DNA of 64,000 bases from Curvibacter gracilis ATCC BAA-807 (GTDB taxonomy: Bacteria > Pseudomonadota > Gammaproteobacteria > Burkholderiales > Burkholderiaceae_C), in contig NZ_JADZ01000006.1 of the NCBI RefSeq assembly GCF_000518645.1, positions 248,001 through 312,000 on the forward strand. The letters are read 5' to 3'. Shown here piece after piece: positions 18,875-28,234 of this stretch. The first letter of the stretch is position 1, and each line of letters opens with the position of its first letter. The notes beneath the pieces were generated by a model. It was not told where the DNA came from, made no database searches, and saw only the letters and a list, made by a program, of their open reading frames with translations. The translations under genes were made by a program, and so were the position numbers.

Positions 18875-19396
18875 TCAGGCGGGGTGATGCGGGTGGTGCA
18901 TGCCGTGCTCGGGTCCGGCGCGGTGATCCATCAGGCGCTGGGTTTCGGCATCGAACACTTTTTGCTGCTCGGCATCGAGTGCTGCATAAAACGCCTTGGT
19001 GGCCTGGTGGCGCTGGCTCATGTTTTGGGCGTGCTGCTGCTGCAGCGTCTCCAGTCGGTCCAGGCGCTCGGGGGTGCTGAGCCGGGCCAGTTCGGCCCGG
19101 TCCGGTCGGCTGGGTGGGGTGGCCGGCGGTTTGACGGCGCTGGTGAAGGCCGTCCAGGCGGCTTCCTGATCAGCCCGCAATTTCAACCGGGCCTTGAGTT
19201 CGGCACTGTGGCGTTCGAATCGGGCCAGTCGGCGGGCCGGGTCGGGCCGATGGTGGCCGGAGTCGCTGAACTGCAGGCCGTGTTGCGCAGGCGGGGGGGT
19301 CGCCCCGTCCGGGGTGGGGGCCGCCTGGGCCAGGCCGATGCAGGCCGTGGCGACCAGCAGGTAGGCAGACCACCCGATCTTGGTCAGTGATTTCAT
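18875..19396 (-). CDS. Spy/CpxP-like periplasmic protein (LTXXQ type)
   Basis: A 173-residue exported protein: an N-terminal signal peptide (MKSLTKIGWSAYLLVATACI, cleaved near AQA) and a helical body. FYAALDAEQQKVFD resembles the LTxxQ motif of the Spy/CpxP family, periplasmic chaperones or metal-stress sensors. The C-terminus is rich in His (HGMHHPHHP), which suggests metal binding and fits the copper and RND genes downstream. AAAGGAAAG precedes the ATG at 19396; longer frames upstream lack a signal sequence at their start. A strong terminator follows. Confidence 0.75.
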   Translation of the reverse strand: MKSLTKIGWSAYLLVATACIGLAQAAPTPDGATPPPAQHGLQFSDSGHHRPDPARRLARFERHSAELKARLKLRADQEAAWTAFTSAVKPPATPPSRPDRAELARLSTPERLDRLETLQQQHAQNMSQRHQATKAFYAALDAEQQKVFDAETQRLMDHRAGPEHGMHHPHHPA

Positions 19397-19591
19397 GGCT
19401 TTCCTTTCAGGGGAGCTGGCGTGCCGGGGGCACATCAACAGGGTTCCCAGTCTGCAGGTGCGCTGTTTCGCGACCATGAGCGGGCGGTGAGACTAAGTAA
19501 AGCAGCAGGCCCCCGCCAGCCCTCACAATGGAGGGGTGGGGACCTGTCGAAATTCACAGTTCCTGGATGGCTTTTGAAGCAAGGGATTTCA

Positions 19592-20572
19592 GTGTTCAAG
19601 AATTTGATTGTTTACCGCCTGGGCGAAGGCTGGACGGCCTCGATGGAACAGGTGGAAGCCGCGCTCGACAAGGCGCGCTATGTGGAATGTGGTGCCAGCC
19701 AGGAAAAGGCGGTCGGCTGGGTCGAGCCGCGTGGCGAAGCCCATGGGCCGCTGCTGGAGTCGGTGGGCGGGCAGTGGATCCTGAAGTTCATGATCGAGGT
19801 GAAAAGCGTGCCCGGCTCGGTGCTCAATCGCAAGGCCAAGGAACGCGCCCAGCAGATCGAGCAGACCACCGGCCGCAAGCCCGGCAAGAAGGAAACCAAG
19901 GAGCTCAAGGAAGAGATCAAGCTCAGCCTGCTGCCGATGGCCTTTTCCAAGCAGGGCTCGGTGCTGGTCTGGATCGATCAGGCGGCACGCCTGCTGATGA
20001 TCGAGGCCGGCAGCCAGGGCCGGGCCGACGAGGTGGTGACCGCGCTGGTCAAATCGCTCGACGGTTTTGCCGTGGCCTTGCTCGACACGCAGATCAGCCC
20101 GGTGAGCGCCATGGCCGAGTGGCTGACCACCCAGGAGCCGCCGGCCGGTTTTGCCATCGAGCAGGAGTGCGAGCTCAAGGCGGCCGACGAATCCAAGTCG
20201 GTGGTGCGCTATGCACGCCACCCGCTCGACAACGACGAGGTCAAGCAGCACATCGCCCAGGGCAAGCTGCCCACCCGACTGGCCCTGAGCTGGGACGACC
20301 GGGTGTCCTTCATGCTGACCGAGGGCATGCAGATCAAGAAGATCAGCTTCCAGGATGTGGTGTTCGAGGGCAAGTCGGCCGACGACGGTGGTTTTGATGC
20401 CGATGTGGCCATCGCCACCGGTGAACTGGTGCAGATGCTGCCCGACCTGATCAATGCGCTGGGCGGCGAGGCTCAGCGACCCAGTCTGGCCCCGGCAGAG
20501 GCTCCGCCCGCGCCGGCCGCATCTTCGTCCGCCGCGAGCGCTGCGGACGAAGACGATTCGCCTCCTTTTTAA
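19592..20572 (+). CDS. rdgC: recombination-associated protein RdgC
   Basis: RdgC is a ring-shaped DNA-binding protein of the nucleoid that limits RecA activity. The 326-residue product begins in the typical way (FKNLIVYRLGEGW) and keeps the SKQGSVLVWID and ARHPLDNDEVKQHI segments. The start is GTG at 19592, with AAGGG about 8 bases upstream; the open frame before it has no RdgC similarity. The C-terminal tail is rich in Pro, Ala and acidic residues (about 295-326), beyond the usual end. It lies about 0.8 kb from the putative origin. Confidence 0.93.
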   Translation: MFKNLIVYRLGEGWTASMEQVEAALDKARYVECGASQEKAVGWVEPRGEAHGPLLESVGGQWILKFMIEVKSVPGSVLNRKAKERAQQIEQTTGRKPGKKETKELKEEIKLSLLPMAFSKQGSVLVWIDQAARLLMIEAGSQGRADEVVTALVKSLDGFAVALLDTQISPVSAMAEWLTTQEPPAGFAIEQECELKAADESKSVVRYARHPLDNDEVKQHIAQGKLPTRLALSWDDRVSFMLTEGMQIKKISFQDVVFEGKSADDGGFDADVAIATGELVQMLPDLINALGGEAQRPSLAPAEAPPAPAASSSAASAADEDDSPPF

Positions 20573-20597
20573 GCACCGCGAGCGCTGATCCCTCGCC

Positions 20598-21848
20598 ATG
20601 GCCTTGAACATCGTCTGGGTGGGCCTGTTCGGGGCGGCTTTTGCGGCCGCGCTGTGGCGCTGGCTGGTGGGCGGTGATGCGGCCGCCTTTCCGGGCCTGC
20701 TCGGGGCGATGTTCGATTCGGCCCGCTCGGGTTTTGAGCTGTCGCTGGGTCTGGCCGGCATCATGACCCTGTGGCTGGGGTTGATGCGGGTGGGCGAGCG
20801 GGCTGGCATGGTGGCCAGCCTGGCGCGCCTGGCCAGCCCGGTGCTGCGGCGCCTGTTTCCCGATGTGCCGGCAGGGCATGCTGCGCAGGGGGCGATGACG
20901 CTCAACCTGTCGGCCAATCTGCTCGGGCTGGACAACGCCGCCACCCCGCTGGGCCTGAAGGCCATGCGTGAGTTGCAGACGCTCAACCCGCAGCCCGAGG
21001 TGGCCAGCCACGCGCAGGTGATGTTTGTGGTGCTCAACACCGCCGGTCTGACGCTGATCCCCAGCTCGGTGATCGCGATCCGTCAGAGCGTGGCGCTGAA
21101 GCAGGGCCTGTCGTCCTTCAATGCGGCCGACATTTTTCTGCCCACCCTGGTGGTCACGCTCACGTCCTTGCTGGCCGGTGTGCTGGCGGTGGCGGTGGCC
21201 CAGCGCATGGCCTGGTGGCGCCCCCGTTTCTGGCTGACCGGGCTGGCCCTGGTGGCAGGCCTGCTGGCCGGGGTGGCGGGGCTGGCCAGCCTGCCGGCCG
21301 AGCAGGCTTCGCGCCTCACGGGCGCGGTGGGCGCTTTTCTGATTGTGGCGCTGGTGATGCTGTTTCTCGGCGTGGGCAGCTGGCGCCGGGTGCCGGTGTA
21401 CGAGGCCTTCATCGACGGCGCCCGCGAAGGTTTTGGCGTGGCCGTGCAGATCGTGCCCTACCTGGTGGCCATGCTGGTGGCGGTGGGCGCATTCCGCGCC
21501 GCGGGCTGCATGGACGCCTTGATGGCCTGGTTGGGCCAGGGCGTGGCCGCCTTGGGTTGGGACACGGCTTTTCTGCCGGCCCTGCCGGTGGGGCTGATGA
21601 AGGTGCTGTCAGGCGCCGGCGCGCGCGGCCTGATGGTCGACGTGCTGCAGACCCATGGTGTGGATTCCTTTGTCGGCCGGCTGGCCGCCATCATCCAGGG
21701 CTCGACCGAAACCACCTTCTATGTGCTGGCCGTGTATTTCGGCAGCGTGGGCATCCGCCACACCCGGCATGCGCTGGTGTGTGCGCTGGTGGCCGACGCG
21801 GTGGGCCTGCTGGCGGCCATCGGTGTGGCCTACGCGCTGTGGCGCTGA
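20598..21848 (+). CDS. Gate-domain membrane protein (SpmA-SpmB-like fusion)
   Basis: A 416-residue inner-membrane protein of about ten hydrophobic segments made of two nucleoside-recognition (Gate) domains. The first half has NLSANLLGLDNAATPLGLKAM, as in SpmA; the second has LMKVLSGAGARGLMVD and IQGSTETTFYVLAVYFGSVG, as in SpmB. In non-sporulating bacteria such fused proteins are widespread, with no settled substrate. It follows rdgC by 25 bp on the same strand. The stop codon lies in the first copy of a tandem 10-bp repeat. Confidence 0.88.
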   Translation: MALNIVWVGLFGAAFAAALWRWLVGGDAAAFPGLLGAMFDSARSGFELSLGLAGIMTLWLGLMRVGERAGMVASLARLASPVLRRLFPDVPAGHAAQGAMTLNLSANLLGLDNAATPLGLKAMRELQTLNPQPEVASHAQVMFVVLNTAGLTLIPSSVIAIRQSVALKQGLSSFNAADIFLPTLVVTLTSLLAGVLAVAVAQRMAWWRPRFWLTGLALVAGLLAGVAGLASLPAEQASRLTGAVGAFLIVALVMLFLGVGSWRRVPVYEAFIDGAREGFGVAVQIVPYLVAMLVAVGAFRAAGCMDALMAWLGQGVAALGWDTAFLPALPVGLMKVLSGAGARGLMVDVLQTHGVDSFVGRLAAIIQGSTETTFYVLAVYFGSVGIRHTRHALVCALVADAVGLLAAIGVAYALWR

Positions 21849-21870
21849 TTGGCGCTGATTGGCGCTGATT
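21841..21870 (+). repeat. three tandem copies of GGCGCTGATT across a stop codon
   Basis: Three exact 10-bp copies followed by one decayed copy (GGTGCTCAGT). The first holds the TGA stop of the Gate-domain gene; the decayed one runs into the end of the convergent DUF2892 gene. Confidence 0.9.
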
Positions 21871-21875
21871 GGTGC

Positions 21876-22070
21876 TCAGTTCTTGCGCAGGCTGCAGGTG
21901 TTCCAGCCCAGCAACTGATACGGCGGGCACCAGCCCAGCAGGCCGGTGGCCAGAGGCACGGCGCCGATCCAGCCCCACAGCCCCACGGTACCCGTGGCCG
22001 CCAGGGCCACCAGCACTGCGCCCACGGCGATGCGCAGGATGCGGTCGATGCCGCCCACGTTCTTGGTCAT
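21876..22070 (-). CDS. DUF2892 family small membrane protein
   Basis: A 64-residue protein opening with MTKNVGGIDRILRIAVG, then two hydrophobic segments (about 15-32 and 36-52) and a short tail with two cysteines (WCPPYQLLG and NTCSL). This matches DUF2892, also found as the membrane part of YgaP-type rhodaneses linked to sulfur and thiol stress. The ATG at 22070 is preferred to an upstream one at 22115 because the family starts there and a palindromic operator lies just upstream. Confidence 0.85.
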   Translation of the reverse strand: MTKNVGGIDRILRIAVGAVLVALAATGTVGLWGWIGAVPLATGLLGWCPPYQLLGWNTCSLRKN

Positions 22071-22105
22071 GAATTGCTCCAGATGGGTTGTCGAAGTCTG
22101 GATTG

Positions 22106-22123
22106 GATACCCCATGGGGTATC
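22106..22123. promoter_or_regulatory. perfect palindrome, CsoR/CstR-like operator
   Basis: GATACCCCATGGGGTATC is a perfect 18-bp palindrome 35 bp before the DUF2892 start. The TACC...GGTA pattern with a G/C run resembles operators of the CsoR/RcnR family (copper, formaldehyde or persulfide sensors). No such regulator gene is in the window, so it would act from elsewhere. Confidence 0.6.
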
Positions 22124-22139
22124 TTGGGCATGATCTGTG

Positions 22140-22592
22140 TCAATGGCCGGCCGGTGGGCATGGCTTGGTGCAGGGTTGGGGTTCGGCCTCGTGCAGACCG
22201 GCCAGGTCGTCCAGGATCGGACATTCGGGGCGTTCGTCACCCGAGCAGCACTGCAGCAGTTGTTGCAGCGAGCGTTGCATGGCCTGCATGGCCGCGATGC
22301 GGCGCGACAGATCGTCCACATGCTGCTGGGCAATGCGCTTGACGCTGGCGCTGGTGCGTTCCTGGTTGCCCCACAGGCTGAGCAGTTCAGCGATCTCGGT
22401 CATCGAAAAGCCCAGCTCGCGGCTGCGCCGGATGAAACGCAGCCGGTGCACATCGGCCTGAGCATAGAGACGGTAGCCGCTGTCGGTGCGTTGCACGCCC
22501 CCGAGCAGGCCCAGCGATTCGTAGTGCCGCACCATCTTGGCCGACACGCCGGCCAGGCGGGCCGCTTCGCCGATCTGCACGGGGGCGCTCAT
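22140..22592 (-). CDS. cueR: CueR-type copper-responsive MerR regulator
   Basis: A 150-residue MerR activator that bends over-spaced promoters when it binds Cu+. Residues 6-75 form the winged helix (IGEAARLAGVSAKMVRHYE, DSGYRLY), followed by a dimerisation helix. The metal loop has C116 and C124 (CSGDERPEC), spaced like the two Cu+ ligands of CueR, plus C115 and a Cys/Pro-rich tail. Its start overlaps the end of copZ by ATGA, so it is made from the copZ transcript. Two operators fitting it lie at 22835-22855 and 22897-22917. Confidence 0.9.
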   Translation of the reverse strand: MSAPVQIGEAARLAGVSAKMVRHYESLGLLGGVQRTDSGYRLYAQADVHRLRFIRRSRELGFSMTEIAELLSLWGNQERTSASVKRIAQQHVDDLSRRIAAMQAMQRSLQQLLQCCSGDERPECPILDDLAGLHEAEPQPCTKPCPPAGH

Positions 22593-22786
22593 GCGGCGAC
22601 GCTGTAGCCTTCTTCGGCGATCGCCGCCGCCAGTGGCTCGCGCGGCTTGTCGCTTTGCACGGTGACCTGGCCGCTCGTGCGGTCGATCTGCACCTGGGCC
22701 TGGGGGTCGAGTGCCTTGACGGCCTGGGTGACGGCGCGTTCGCAGTGGCCGCAGGTCATGCCCTGCACTTGAAAATGATGTTCCAT
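22589..22786 (-). CDS. copZ: copper chaperone CopZ (HMA domain)
   Basis: A 65-residue cytosolic HMA-fold protein with the Cu+ site GMTCGHC (C12, C15) and the usual beta-alpha-beta-beta-alpha-beta length. It would hand Cu+ to CopA or CueR. AGGAG lies 8 bases before the ATG. It is the first gene of the minus-strand copZ-cueR unit, divergent from copA. Confidence 0.9.
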   Translation of the reverse strand: MEHHFQVQGMTCGHCERAVTQAVKALDPQAQVQIDRTSGQVTVQSDKPREPLAAAIAEEGYSVAA

Positions 22787-22827
22787 GAGCTTCTCCTGAA
22801 TCGGTCTGAAGGCAGACCGTGATGGTG

Positions 22828-22858
22828 ATGATCAAGCTTGCCACGGTGGGAAGGTCAA
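22828..22858 (-). promoter_or_regulatory. CueR-type promoter of copZ-cueR
   Basis: On the minus strand TTGACC (22858-22853) and GATCAT (22833-22828) are separated by 19 bp, the long spacer typical of MerR-controlled promoters. The spacer overlaps an inverted repeat that begins ACCTTCCCACCG and ends GGCAAGCT, a CueR-like operator (22835-22855). Confidence 0.8.
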
Positions 22859-22893
22859 GCCTGGCTCCGCATTGTGGCGCTTGAATTTTTTCA

Positions 22894-22924
22894 TTGACCT
22901 TGCCACGGTGGGAGGCTTTAGGCT
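22894..22924 (+). promoter_or_regulatory. CueR-type promoter of copA
   Basis: TTGACC (22894-22899) and TAGGCT (22919-22924) are 19 bp apart. The operator at 22897-22917 begins ACCTTGCCACGG and ends GGGAGGCT. The core TTGCCACGGTGGGA is shared with the copZ-side operator. Transcription would start near 22931, next to the copA ATG. Confidence 0.8.
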
Positions 22925-22931
22925 TGCCGCC

Positions 22932-25166
22932 ATGAATCCCCAATCCTCTCCTGATGCATCACCCCGGCTTGAGCCGGCCCCGATCGAAATCAGCACCCTG
23001 GACATCGGCATTGGCGGCATGACCTGCGCCTCGTGTGTGGGCCGGGTCGAGCGGGCCCTGCGCAAGGTGCCCGGCGTGCAGCAGGCCACGGTGAACCTGG
23101 CCACCGAGTCGGCCCGGGTGCGGGTGCAGGCCAGCCCTCAGGCAGAAGCCCTGTTGCGCCGCTCGGTGCGGGACGCCGGTTACGAGCCCCGGGTGGCCGG
23201 GCAGGAAGACCCGGCCGAGCTGTCTCCCTGGGCGGGTTTCGGGCCGGTGGCCTTCGGCCTGCTGCTGTCACTGCCCCTGGTGGTGCCCATGCTGGGGGAT
23301 CTGGCGGGTCGGCACTGGATGTTGCCGGCCTGGTGGCAATGGCTGCTGGCCACGCCGGTGCAGTTCGGCCTGGGCGCGCGTTTTTACAAGGCGGGTTGGC
23401 ATGCTCTGAAAGCGGGCTCGGGCAACATGGATCTGCTGGTGTCGCTGGGCACTTCGGCGGGCTATGGCTTGTCGATCTGGCTGTGGCTGAGCACGCCGCC
23501 CGATCAGATGCCGCATTTGTATTTCGAGGCCTCGGCCGTGGTGATCACGCTGGTGCTGCTGGGCAAATGGCTGGAGGCGCGCGCCAAGCGCCAGACCACC
23601 TCGGCCATCCGCGCCCTGCATGCGCTGCGCCCCGAGCAGGCCCACCTGCTCACGGCCGAAGGCGAGGTGGACGTGCCCTTGGCCGAGGTGCTGGTGGGCG
23701 ACCGGCTGGTGGTGCGCCCGGGCGAACGTCTGCCGGTGGATGGTCGGGTGCTGGAGGGCGAGTCGCAGGTGGATGAATCCATGCTCACGGGCGAGCCCCT
23801 GCCGGTGCCCAAGGCGCTGGGGGCTGCCCTGACCGGGGGCTCGATCAATGGCGAAGGCCGGGTGCTGATGCAGGTGACGGCCGTGGGCCAGGAGACGGTG
23901 CTGGCGGCCATCATCCGCCTGGTCGAGGACGCCCAGGCCGGCAAGCCCCCGATCCAGCGCCTGGCCGACCAGGTCTCGGCGGTGTTCGTGCCGGTGGTGC
24001 TGGGCCTGGCCCTGATCACGCTGGTGGCCTGGTGGTGGCAGGGCGGCGCCTTGGAGCCGGCGCTGATCCACGCGGTGGCGGTGTTGGTGATCGCCTGCCC
24101 CTGTGCGCTGGGCCTGGCCACGCCGGCGGCCATCATGGCCGGCACCGGGGTGGCGGCACGCCACGGCATCCTGATCAAGGATGCCCAGGCGCTGGAACTG
24201 GCGCGCCGCGTGGACACCGTGGTGTTTGACAAGACCGGCACCTTGACCGTGGGGCAGCCGCGCCTGCTGGCGTTCGAGCCGGCGCCCGGCCAGGATCCGG
24301 CGCCCCTGTTGCTGGCGGCGGCCAGCCTGCAGGCCGGCAGCGAGCACCCTTTGGCCCGGGCGGTGCTGGCCGAGGCGCAAGTGCGTGGCCTGGTCTTGCT
24401 GGCAGCGACGTCGGTGCAGGCTGTTCCGGGTCGGGGCAGCCAGGGTGAGGTCGCTGGCCAGACCTGGCTGCTGGGCAGCCTGCGCTGGATGGGAGAGCTG
24501 GGCCTGAACCCCGGCTGGTTGCCCGCAGCGCAGGCCGCACTGCAGGCCCAGGGGGCCACCGTGTCGGTGCTGATGCGGCGCGGCTCGGAGGGTGGGCTGG
24601 AGGCCTGTGCTCTGTTGGGCTTTGCCGACGAACCCAAGCCGGGTGCAGCCCAGGCCCTGGCGGGGCTGCGCGCTCGGGGCCTGCGCATCCTGATGCTGTC
24701 GGGCGACAACCGGGCCGCCGCATTGGCCATGGGCGAGCGCCTGGGCCTGAGCCCGGCCGAGGTGGTGGCCGAGGTCCTGCCGGCCGACAAGGCGGCACAC
24801 ATCCGCGATCTGAAGCAGGCCGGCGCCACGGTGCTGATGGTGGGCGATGGTGTCAACGACGCCCCGGCCCTGGCGGCAGCCGATGTGGGCATGGCCATGG
24901 GCACCGGCACCGATGTGGCCATGCACGCCGCCGGCATCACCCTGATGCGCGGCGATGTGGCCCTGGTGGGTCAGGCGCTGGAGGTGTCACGGCGCACGGT
25001 GGCCAAGATCTGGCAGGACCTGTTCTGGGCCTTTGCCTACAACGTGGCCGGCCTGCCCCTGGCGGCACTGGGGTATTTGAGCCCGGTGGTGGCGGGCGCT
25101 GCCATGGCGCTGAGTTCGGTCAGCGTGATGACCAATGCCTTGCTGCTCAAGCGCTGGAAACCCTGA
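22932..25166 (+). CDS. copA: Cu+-exporting P1B-type ATPase
   Basis: A 744-residue inner-membrane pump that moves Cu+ (or Ag+) out of the cytosol. It has one N-terminal HMA domain (GMTCASC, C32 and C35), eight expected membrane segments, the transport motif CPC (C389-P-C391), the phosphorylation site DKTGT (D433), the P1B-specific HP pair in SEHPLARA and the hinge [10 protein letters not shown]. The ATG at 22932 is the best start although it has no ribosome-binding site. The predicted transcription start is at or next to the ATG, so the mRNA may be leaderless. Confidence 0.95.
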   Translation: MNPQSSPDASPRLEPAPIEISTLDIGIGGMTCASCVGRVERALRKVPGVQQATVNLATESARVRVQASPQAEALLRRSVRDAGYEPRVAGQEDPAELSPWAGFGPVAFGLLLSLPLVVPMLGDLAGRHWMLPAWWQWLLATPVQFGLGARFYKAGWHALKAGSGNMDLLVSLGTSAGYGLSIWLWLSTPPDQMPHLYFEASAVVITLVLLGKWLEARAKRQTTSAIRALHALRPEQAHLLTAEGEVDVPLAEVLVGDRLVVRPGERLPVDGRVLEGESQVDESMLTGEPLPVPKALGAALTGGSINGEGRVLMQVTAVGQETVLAAIIRLVEDAQAGKPPIQRLADQVSAVFVPVVLGLALITLVAWWWQGGALEPALIHAVAVLVIACPCALGLATPAAIMAGTGVAARHGILIKDAQALELARRVDTVVFDKTGTLTVGQPRLLAFEPAPGQDPAPLLLAAASLQAGSEHPLARAVLAEAQVRGLVLLAATSVQAVPGRGSQGEVAGQTWLLGSLRWMGELGLNPGWLPAAQAALQAQGATVSVLMRRGSEGGLEACALLGFADEPKPGAAQALAGLRARGLRILMLSGDNRAAALAMGERLGLSPAEVVAEVLPADKAAHIRDLKQAGATVLMVGDGVNDAPALAAADVGMAMGTGTDVAMHAAGITLMRGDVALVGQALEVSRRTVAKIWQDLFWAFAYNVAGLPLAALGYLSPVVAGAAMALSSVSVMTNALLLKRWKP

Positions 25167-25299
25167 AGTCGCTTGGGTTGTTTTGGACCTGTTTCAGTCG
25201 TAAAAGTCTGGCAAACTGGGGAATTCTTCACACGTTGCGCACTGTCCAGATTCCACGGGCGAGGCCTGTCATTTCTGAGTGCCACCCGGAGGTTCTTGT

Positions 25300-26955
25300 A
25301 TGAATGTCTTTGCGCTGATGCGCTTGTTCACCATCCGCTTCCGGATGATCGGCGCCATTGCGGTGGTCTTGGGGCTTTTGAGCCTGTTGGGTGGGGCCGG
25401 CATGCTGGGCATGTTCCGCATCCAGGCCATGAGTGAGGATTTCATGACCCACTCCTACGCCTCGATGGGCAACCTGGCGGAGCTGCGTGCGGAGCTGGGG
25501 CAGACCCGCCGCTTCGAAAAGGACATGATCATCCAGTACGAGAAGCCCGAACAGGTGAAGCAGCTGCGGGCCAAATGGCTGGAGTCGCTGGGCCGGGCCG
25601 ATCAGATGGTCAAGCGCATGGCCAGCAGTGAAACCATGGGCAACAAGCCCGAATTGGAAACCGTGGGCCAGAAGCTGGTGGCCTACCGGGATCAGTTTGC
25701 CTCGGTGGCCAATCAGCTCGAATCGGGCGGCTACGAGTCGGCGACCACGGCCAACCGCATGAGTGCCCGCTCGGTGGCCCAGTACGAGGAAGCCGAGAAG
25801 GCGGTGGCCGCCATCGAGAAGAGCCTGACCGCCCAGGTCAACGAAGCCGTGGCCGATCAGGCCCGTGTGTCCAAGCAGACCCAGCTGCTGTTTGTTGCCG
25901 CCGTGGTGATCACGGTGATCGTGGTCGTGCCGCTCACTCTGCTGAACATGCACTCGATCTGCCGTCCGCTGGAAGTAGCCCGCCAGGCCGCGCAGGCGAT
26001 TGCCGGCGGTGATCTGTCGCGCCGCATCGAGTCCGAGGGCAAGGACGAGGTGACGGATCTGCTCAATGCCCTGGCCGACATGCAGGCCGGGCTCGGGGCC
26101 ATGGTGTCGCAGGTGCGCGATGCCAGCGAAAGCATTGCCACCGCCAGCCATGAAATCGCCTCGGGCAACCAGGACCTGTCGGGCCGCACCGAGCAGACGG
26201 CCTCGAACGTGCAGGCCACGGTGTCGTCCATCAGCAACCTGACGGGCAATGTGCAGCAGACCGCCTCGTCGGCCCAGTTGGCCAACCAGCTCTCGGGCTC
26301 GGCCTCCACCGCGGCGGTGCGGGGCGGCTCGGTGGTGCGCCAGGCCATCAGCAGCATGCATGAGATCTCGGCCTCCAGCCGCAAGATCAACGACATCATC
26401 GGCCTGATCGACACCATCGCCTTCCAGACCAACATCCTGGCCCTGAACGCGGCGGTTGAAGCGGCGCGCGCCGGTGAGCAGGGGCGTGGTTTTGCCGTGG
26501 TGGCCAGCGAGGTGCGCGGCCTGGCCCAGCGCTCGGCCGAGGCGGCCAGCGAAATCAAGGGCCTGATCAAGAACAGCGTCAGTGCGGTCGATGGCGGCGT
26601 GAAGCTGGTCGAAGATGCGGGCTCGGCCATGGACGAGATCGTCTCCGGCGTGCAGCGCGTGAGCGACATCATCGGCGAGATCACGGCTGCGGCCTCCGAA
26701 CAATCCACCGGCATCGGCGATGTGAACCAGTCGGTGAACCAGATCGACCAGATGACCCAGCAGAACGCGGCCCTGGTTGAGCAGTCGGCCGCCGCGGCCG
26801 AATCGCTGCGGGAGCAGGCCGACCGCCTGGCCAGCGTGGTGCGCCAGTTCCGTCTCAGCGATCAGCACGCCAGCGCGCAAGGCACCCGCCGTGGCGGCGC
26901 CCAGGGTGGCTATCTGGGCTCGTCGGCAGGCGAGCCCCACCTGCTGGGCATGTGA
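25300..26955 (+). CDS. methyl-accepting chemotaxis protein
   Basis: A 551-residue chemoreceptor: a membrane segment at about 14-36, a helical periplasmic sensor of four-helix-bundle type (37-195), a second membrane segment at about 197-218, HAMP to about 270, then the coiled-coil signalling domain. The hairpin tip that contacts CheA/CheW reads [20 protein letters not shown] and [16 protein letters not shown]. No CheR-docking pentapeptide is seen at the C-terminus. GGAGG lies 7 bases before the ATG at 25300. No che genes are near, so it would join arrays encoded elsewhere. Confidence 0.93.
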   Translation: MNVFALMRLFTIRFRMIGAIAVVLGLLSLLGGAGMLGMFRIQAMSEDFMTHSYASMGNLAELRAELGQTRRFEKDMIIQYEKPEQVKQLRAKWLESLGRADQMVKRMASSETMGNKPELETVGQKLVAYRDQFASVANQLESGGYESATTANRMSARSVAQYEEAEKAVAAIEKSLTAQVNEAVADQARVSKQTQLLFVAAVVITVIVVVPLTLLNMHSICRPLEVARQAAQAIAGGDLSRRIESEGKDEVTDLLNALADMQAGLGAMVSQVRDASESIATASHEIASGNQDLSGRTEQTASNVQATVSSISNLTGNVQQTASSAQLANQLSGSASTAAVRGGSVVRQAISSMHEISASSRKINDIIGLIDTIAFQTNILALNAAVEAARAGEQGRGFAVVASEVRGLAQRSAEAASEIKGLIKNSVSAVDGGVKLVEDAGSAMDEIVSGVQRVSDIIGEITAAASEQSTGIGDVNQSVNQIDQMTQQNAALVEQSAAAAESLREQADRLASVVRQFRLSDQHASAQGTRRGGAQGGYLGSSAGEPHLLGM

Positions 26956-26964
26956 GCCCGGCCT

Positions 26965-26990
26965 GATCCAGCCCGGCGCCGGGCTGGATC
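26965..26990. terminator. 26-bp perfect palindrome between convergent genes
   Basis: GATCCAGCCCGGC and its exact complement form a 13-bp-arm palindrome between the chemoreceptor stop (26955) and the ketosynthase stop (26996). It should act as a transcription barrier or 3'-end stabiliser for both transcripts; no clear T-tract follows. Confidence 0.65.
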
Positions 26991-26995
26991 GCGCT

Positions 26996-28234
26996 TCAGA
27001 CCCGGCTGGCGATCAGCACCGCATTGGTGCCGCCAAAGGCGAAGGAATTCGACATCGCGTGGCGCAGCCCCGGCACGGCGCGCGCCGCACCCTGGACCAG
27101 GTCCAGCGCGAAGGCCGGATCGGCCTGACTGAGGTGGGCGGTGGGCGGCACCTGGCCGCTGGCCAAGGCCTGCAGGGCCACCACCAGTTCCATGGCGCCC
27201 CCGGCCCCCAGCAGATGCCCGTGGATGGCCTTGGTCGAACTGACCGCCACCCCACGCTCCCCGAACACGGTTTGCAGCGATTCGGCCTCGGCACGGTCGC
27301 CCGCCTGGGTGGCGGTGCCATGGGCATTCACGTAGCCGATGTCCTGCGGCTGCAGGCAGGCGTCCCGCAGGGCGGCCTGCATGGCGCGCACCTGGCCGGC
27401 CGCATCGGGCTGGCTGATGTGGCGGGCATCGCTGTTGGTGGCGTAGCCCGACAGGCACAGCGTGTGCTGCGCCCCCCGGGCCTGGGCGTGCGCCGGGCTT
27501 TCCAGCACCAGGGCGGCCGCGCCTTCGCCCATGGCGAAACCGTGCCGATCGGCCGAGAAAGGCCGGCAGGCCGAGGCCGCCAGGCTGCCTTCAGGGCCGG
27601 TCGGGGCCATCACCCGCATGGCCTGCCAGCTGGCCAGCACGCCGGGGCTCAACATCGATTCATGCCCGCCCACCACCGCCACATCGATCCAGCCACCGCG
27701 CAGGGCGCGCAGGGCTTCGCCGATGGCCACGGCCGACGAGGCACAGGCACAGGCGTAGGTCAGCGAGGGGCCGCGGATGCCCAGCTGCAGGCTGATCTCG
27801 GCCACCGCGGCATTGGGCATGGTGCTCAGCACGGTGGTGGGGCGCAGGCGTTTGTGTTCGGCGTACAGGGTGTGGCAACTGGCGTCGAAGCTGTGCGCCC
27901 CGGCCATGCCGCTGCCCCAGTACAGGCCCACGCGCTCGGCATCCAGCGTGGCCATGTCCAGCCCGCTGGCGGCCCAGGCCGCCATGGCAGCCGTCAGGGC
28001 CATCGAGGTGCCGCGGTCGGCCGGCACCCGTGAGGGGGTGCGCACAGCGGCGTCATTGAAATCACAGCGCGCCAGGGGCAGCACCACCGGGTCGATGCCC
28101 GGCAGGTCGAGCGGCCAGGGGCCGACCGCCGATTCACCGGCCATCACCTTGGCCTGGAAGGCTTCCAGGGTGTGGCCCAGGGGGCTGATCAGGCCCAGGC
28201 CGGCCACGCCGATGGGGGCTGCCGTGCTGCTCAT
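26996..28234 (-). CDS. beta-ketoacyl-ACP synthase, FabF/KAS II type
   Basis: A 412-residue thiolase-fold condensing enzyme. The catalytic triad is present: C164 in TYACACASSA, one His in NAHGTATQAGD and the Lys-His in STKAIHGHLLGAGG. The C-terminal NSFAFGGTNAVLI loop is also intact. It would extend an acyl chain with malonyl-ACP. The gene overlaps the ACP gene by ATGA and no ketoreductase, dehydratase or acyltransferase is near, so it must borrow these from FAS II or make a single condensation. It is the last gene of the six-gene efflux/acyl operon. Confidence 0.88.
   Translation of the reverse strand: MSSTAAPIGVAGLGLISPLGHTLEAFQAKVMAGESAVGPWPLDLPGIDPVVLPLARCDFNDAAVRTPSRVPADRGTSMALTAAMAAWAASGLDMATLDAERVGLYWGSGMAGAHSFDASCHTLYAEHKRLRPTTVLSTMPNAAVAEISLQLGIRGPSLTYACACASSAVAIGEALRALRGGWIDVAVVGGHESMLSPGVLASWQAMRVMAPTGPEGSLAASACRPFSADRHGFAMGEGAAALVLESPAHAQARGAQHTLCLSGYATNSDARHISQPDAAGQVRAMQAALRDACLQPQDIGYVNAHGTATQAGDRAEAESLQTVFGERGVAVSSTKAIHGHLLGAGGAMELVVALQALASGQVPPTAHLSQADPAFALDLVQGAARAVPGLRHAMSNSFAFGGTNAVLIASRV

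Noticed and set aside
21841-21880. CRISPR-like array
   Set aside because: The copies are contiguous 10-mers without spacers; a simple tandem duplication.
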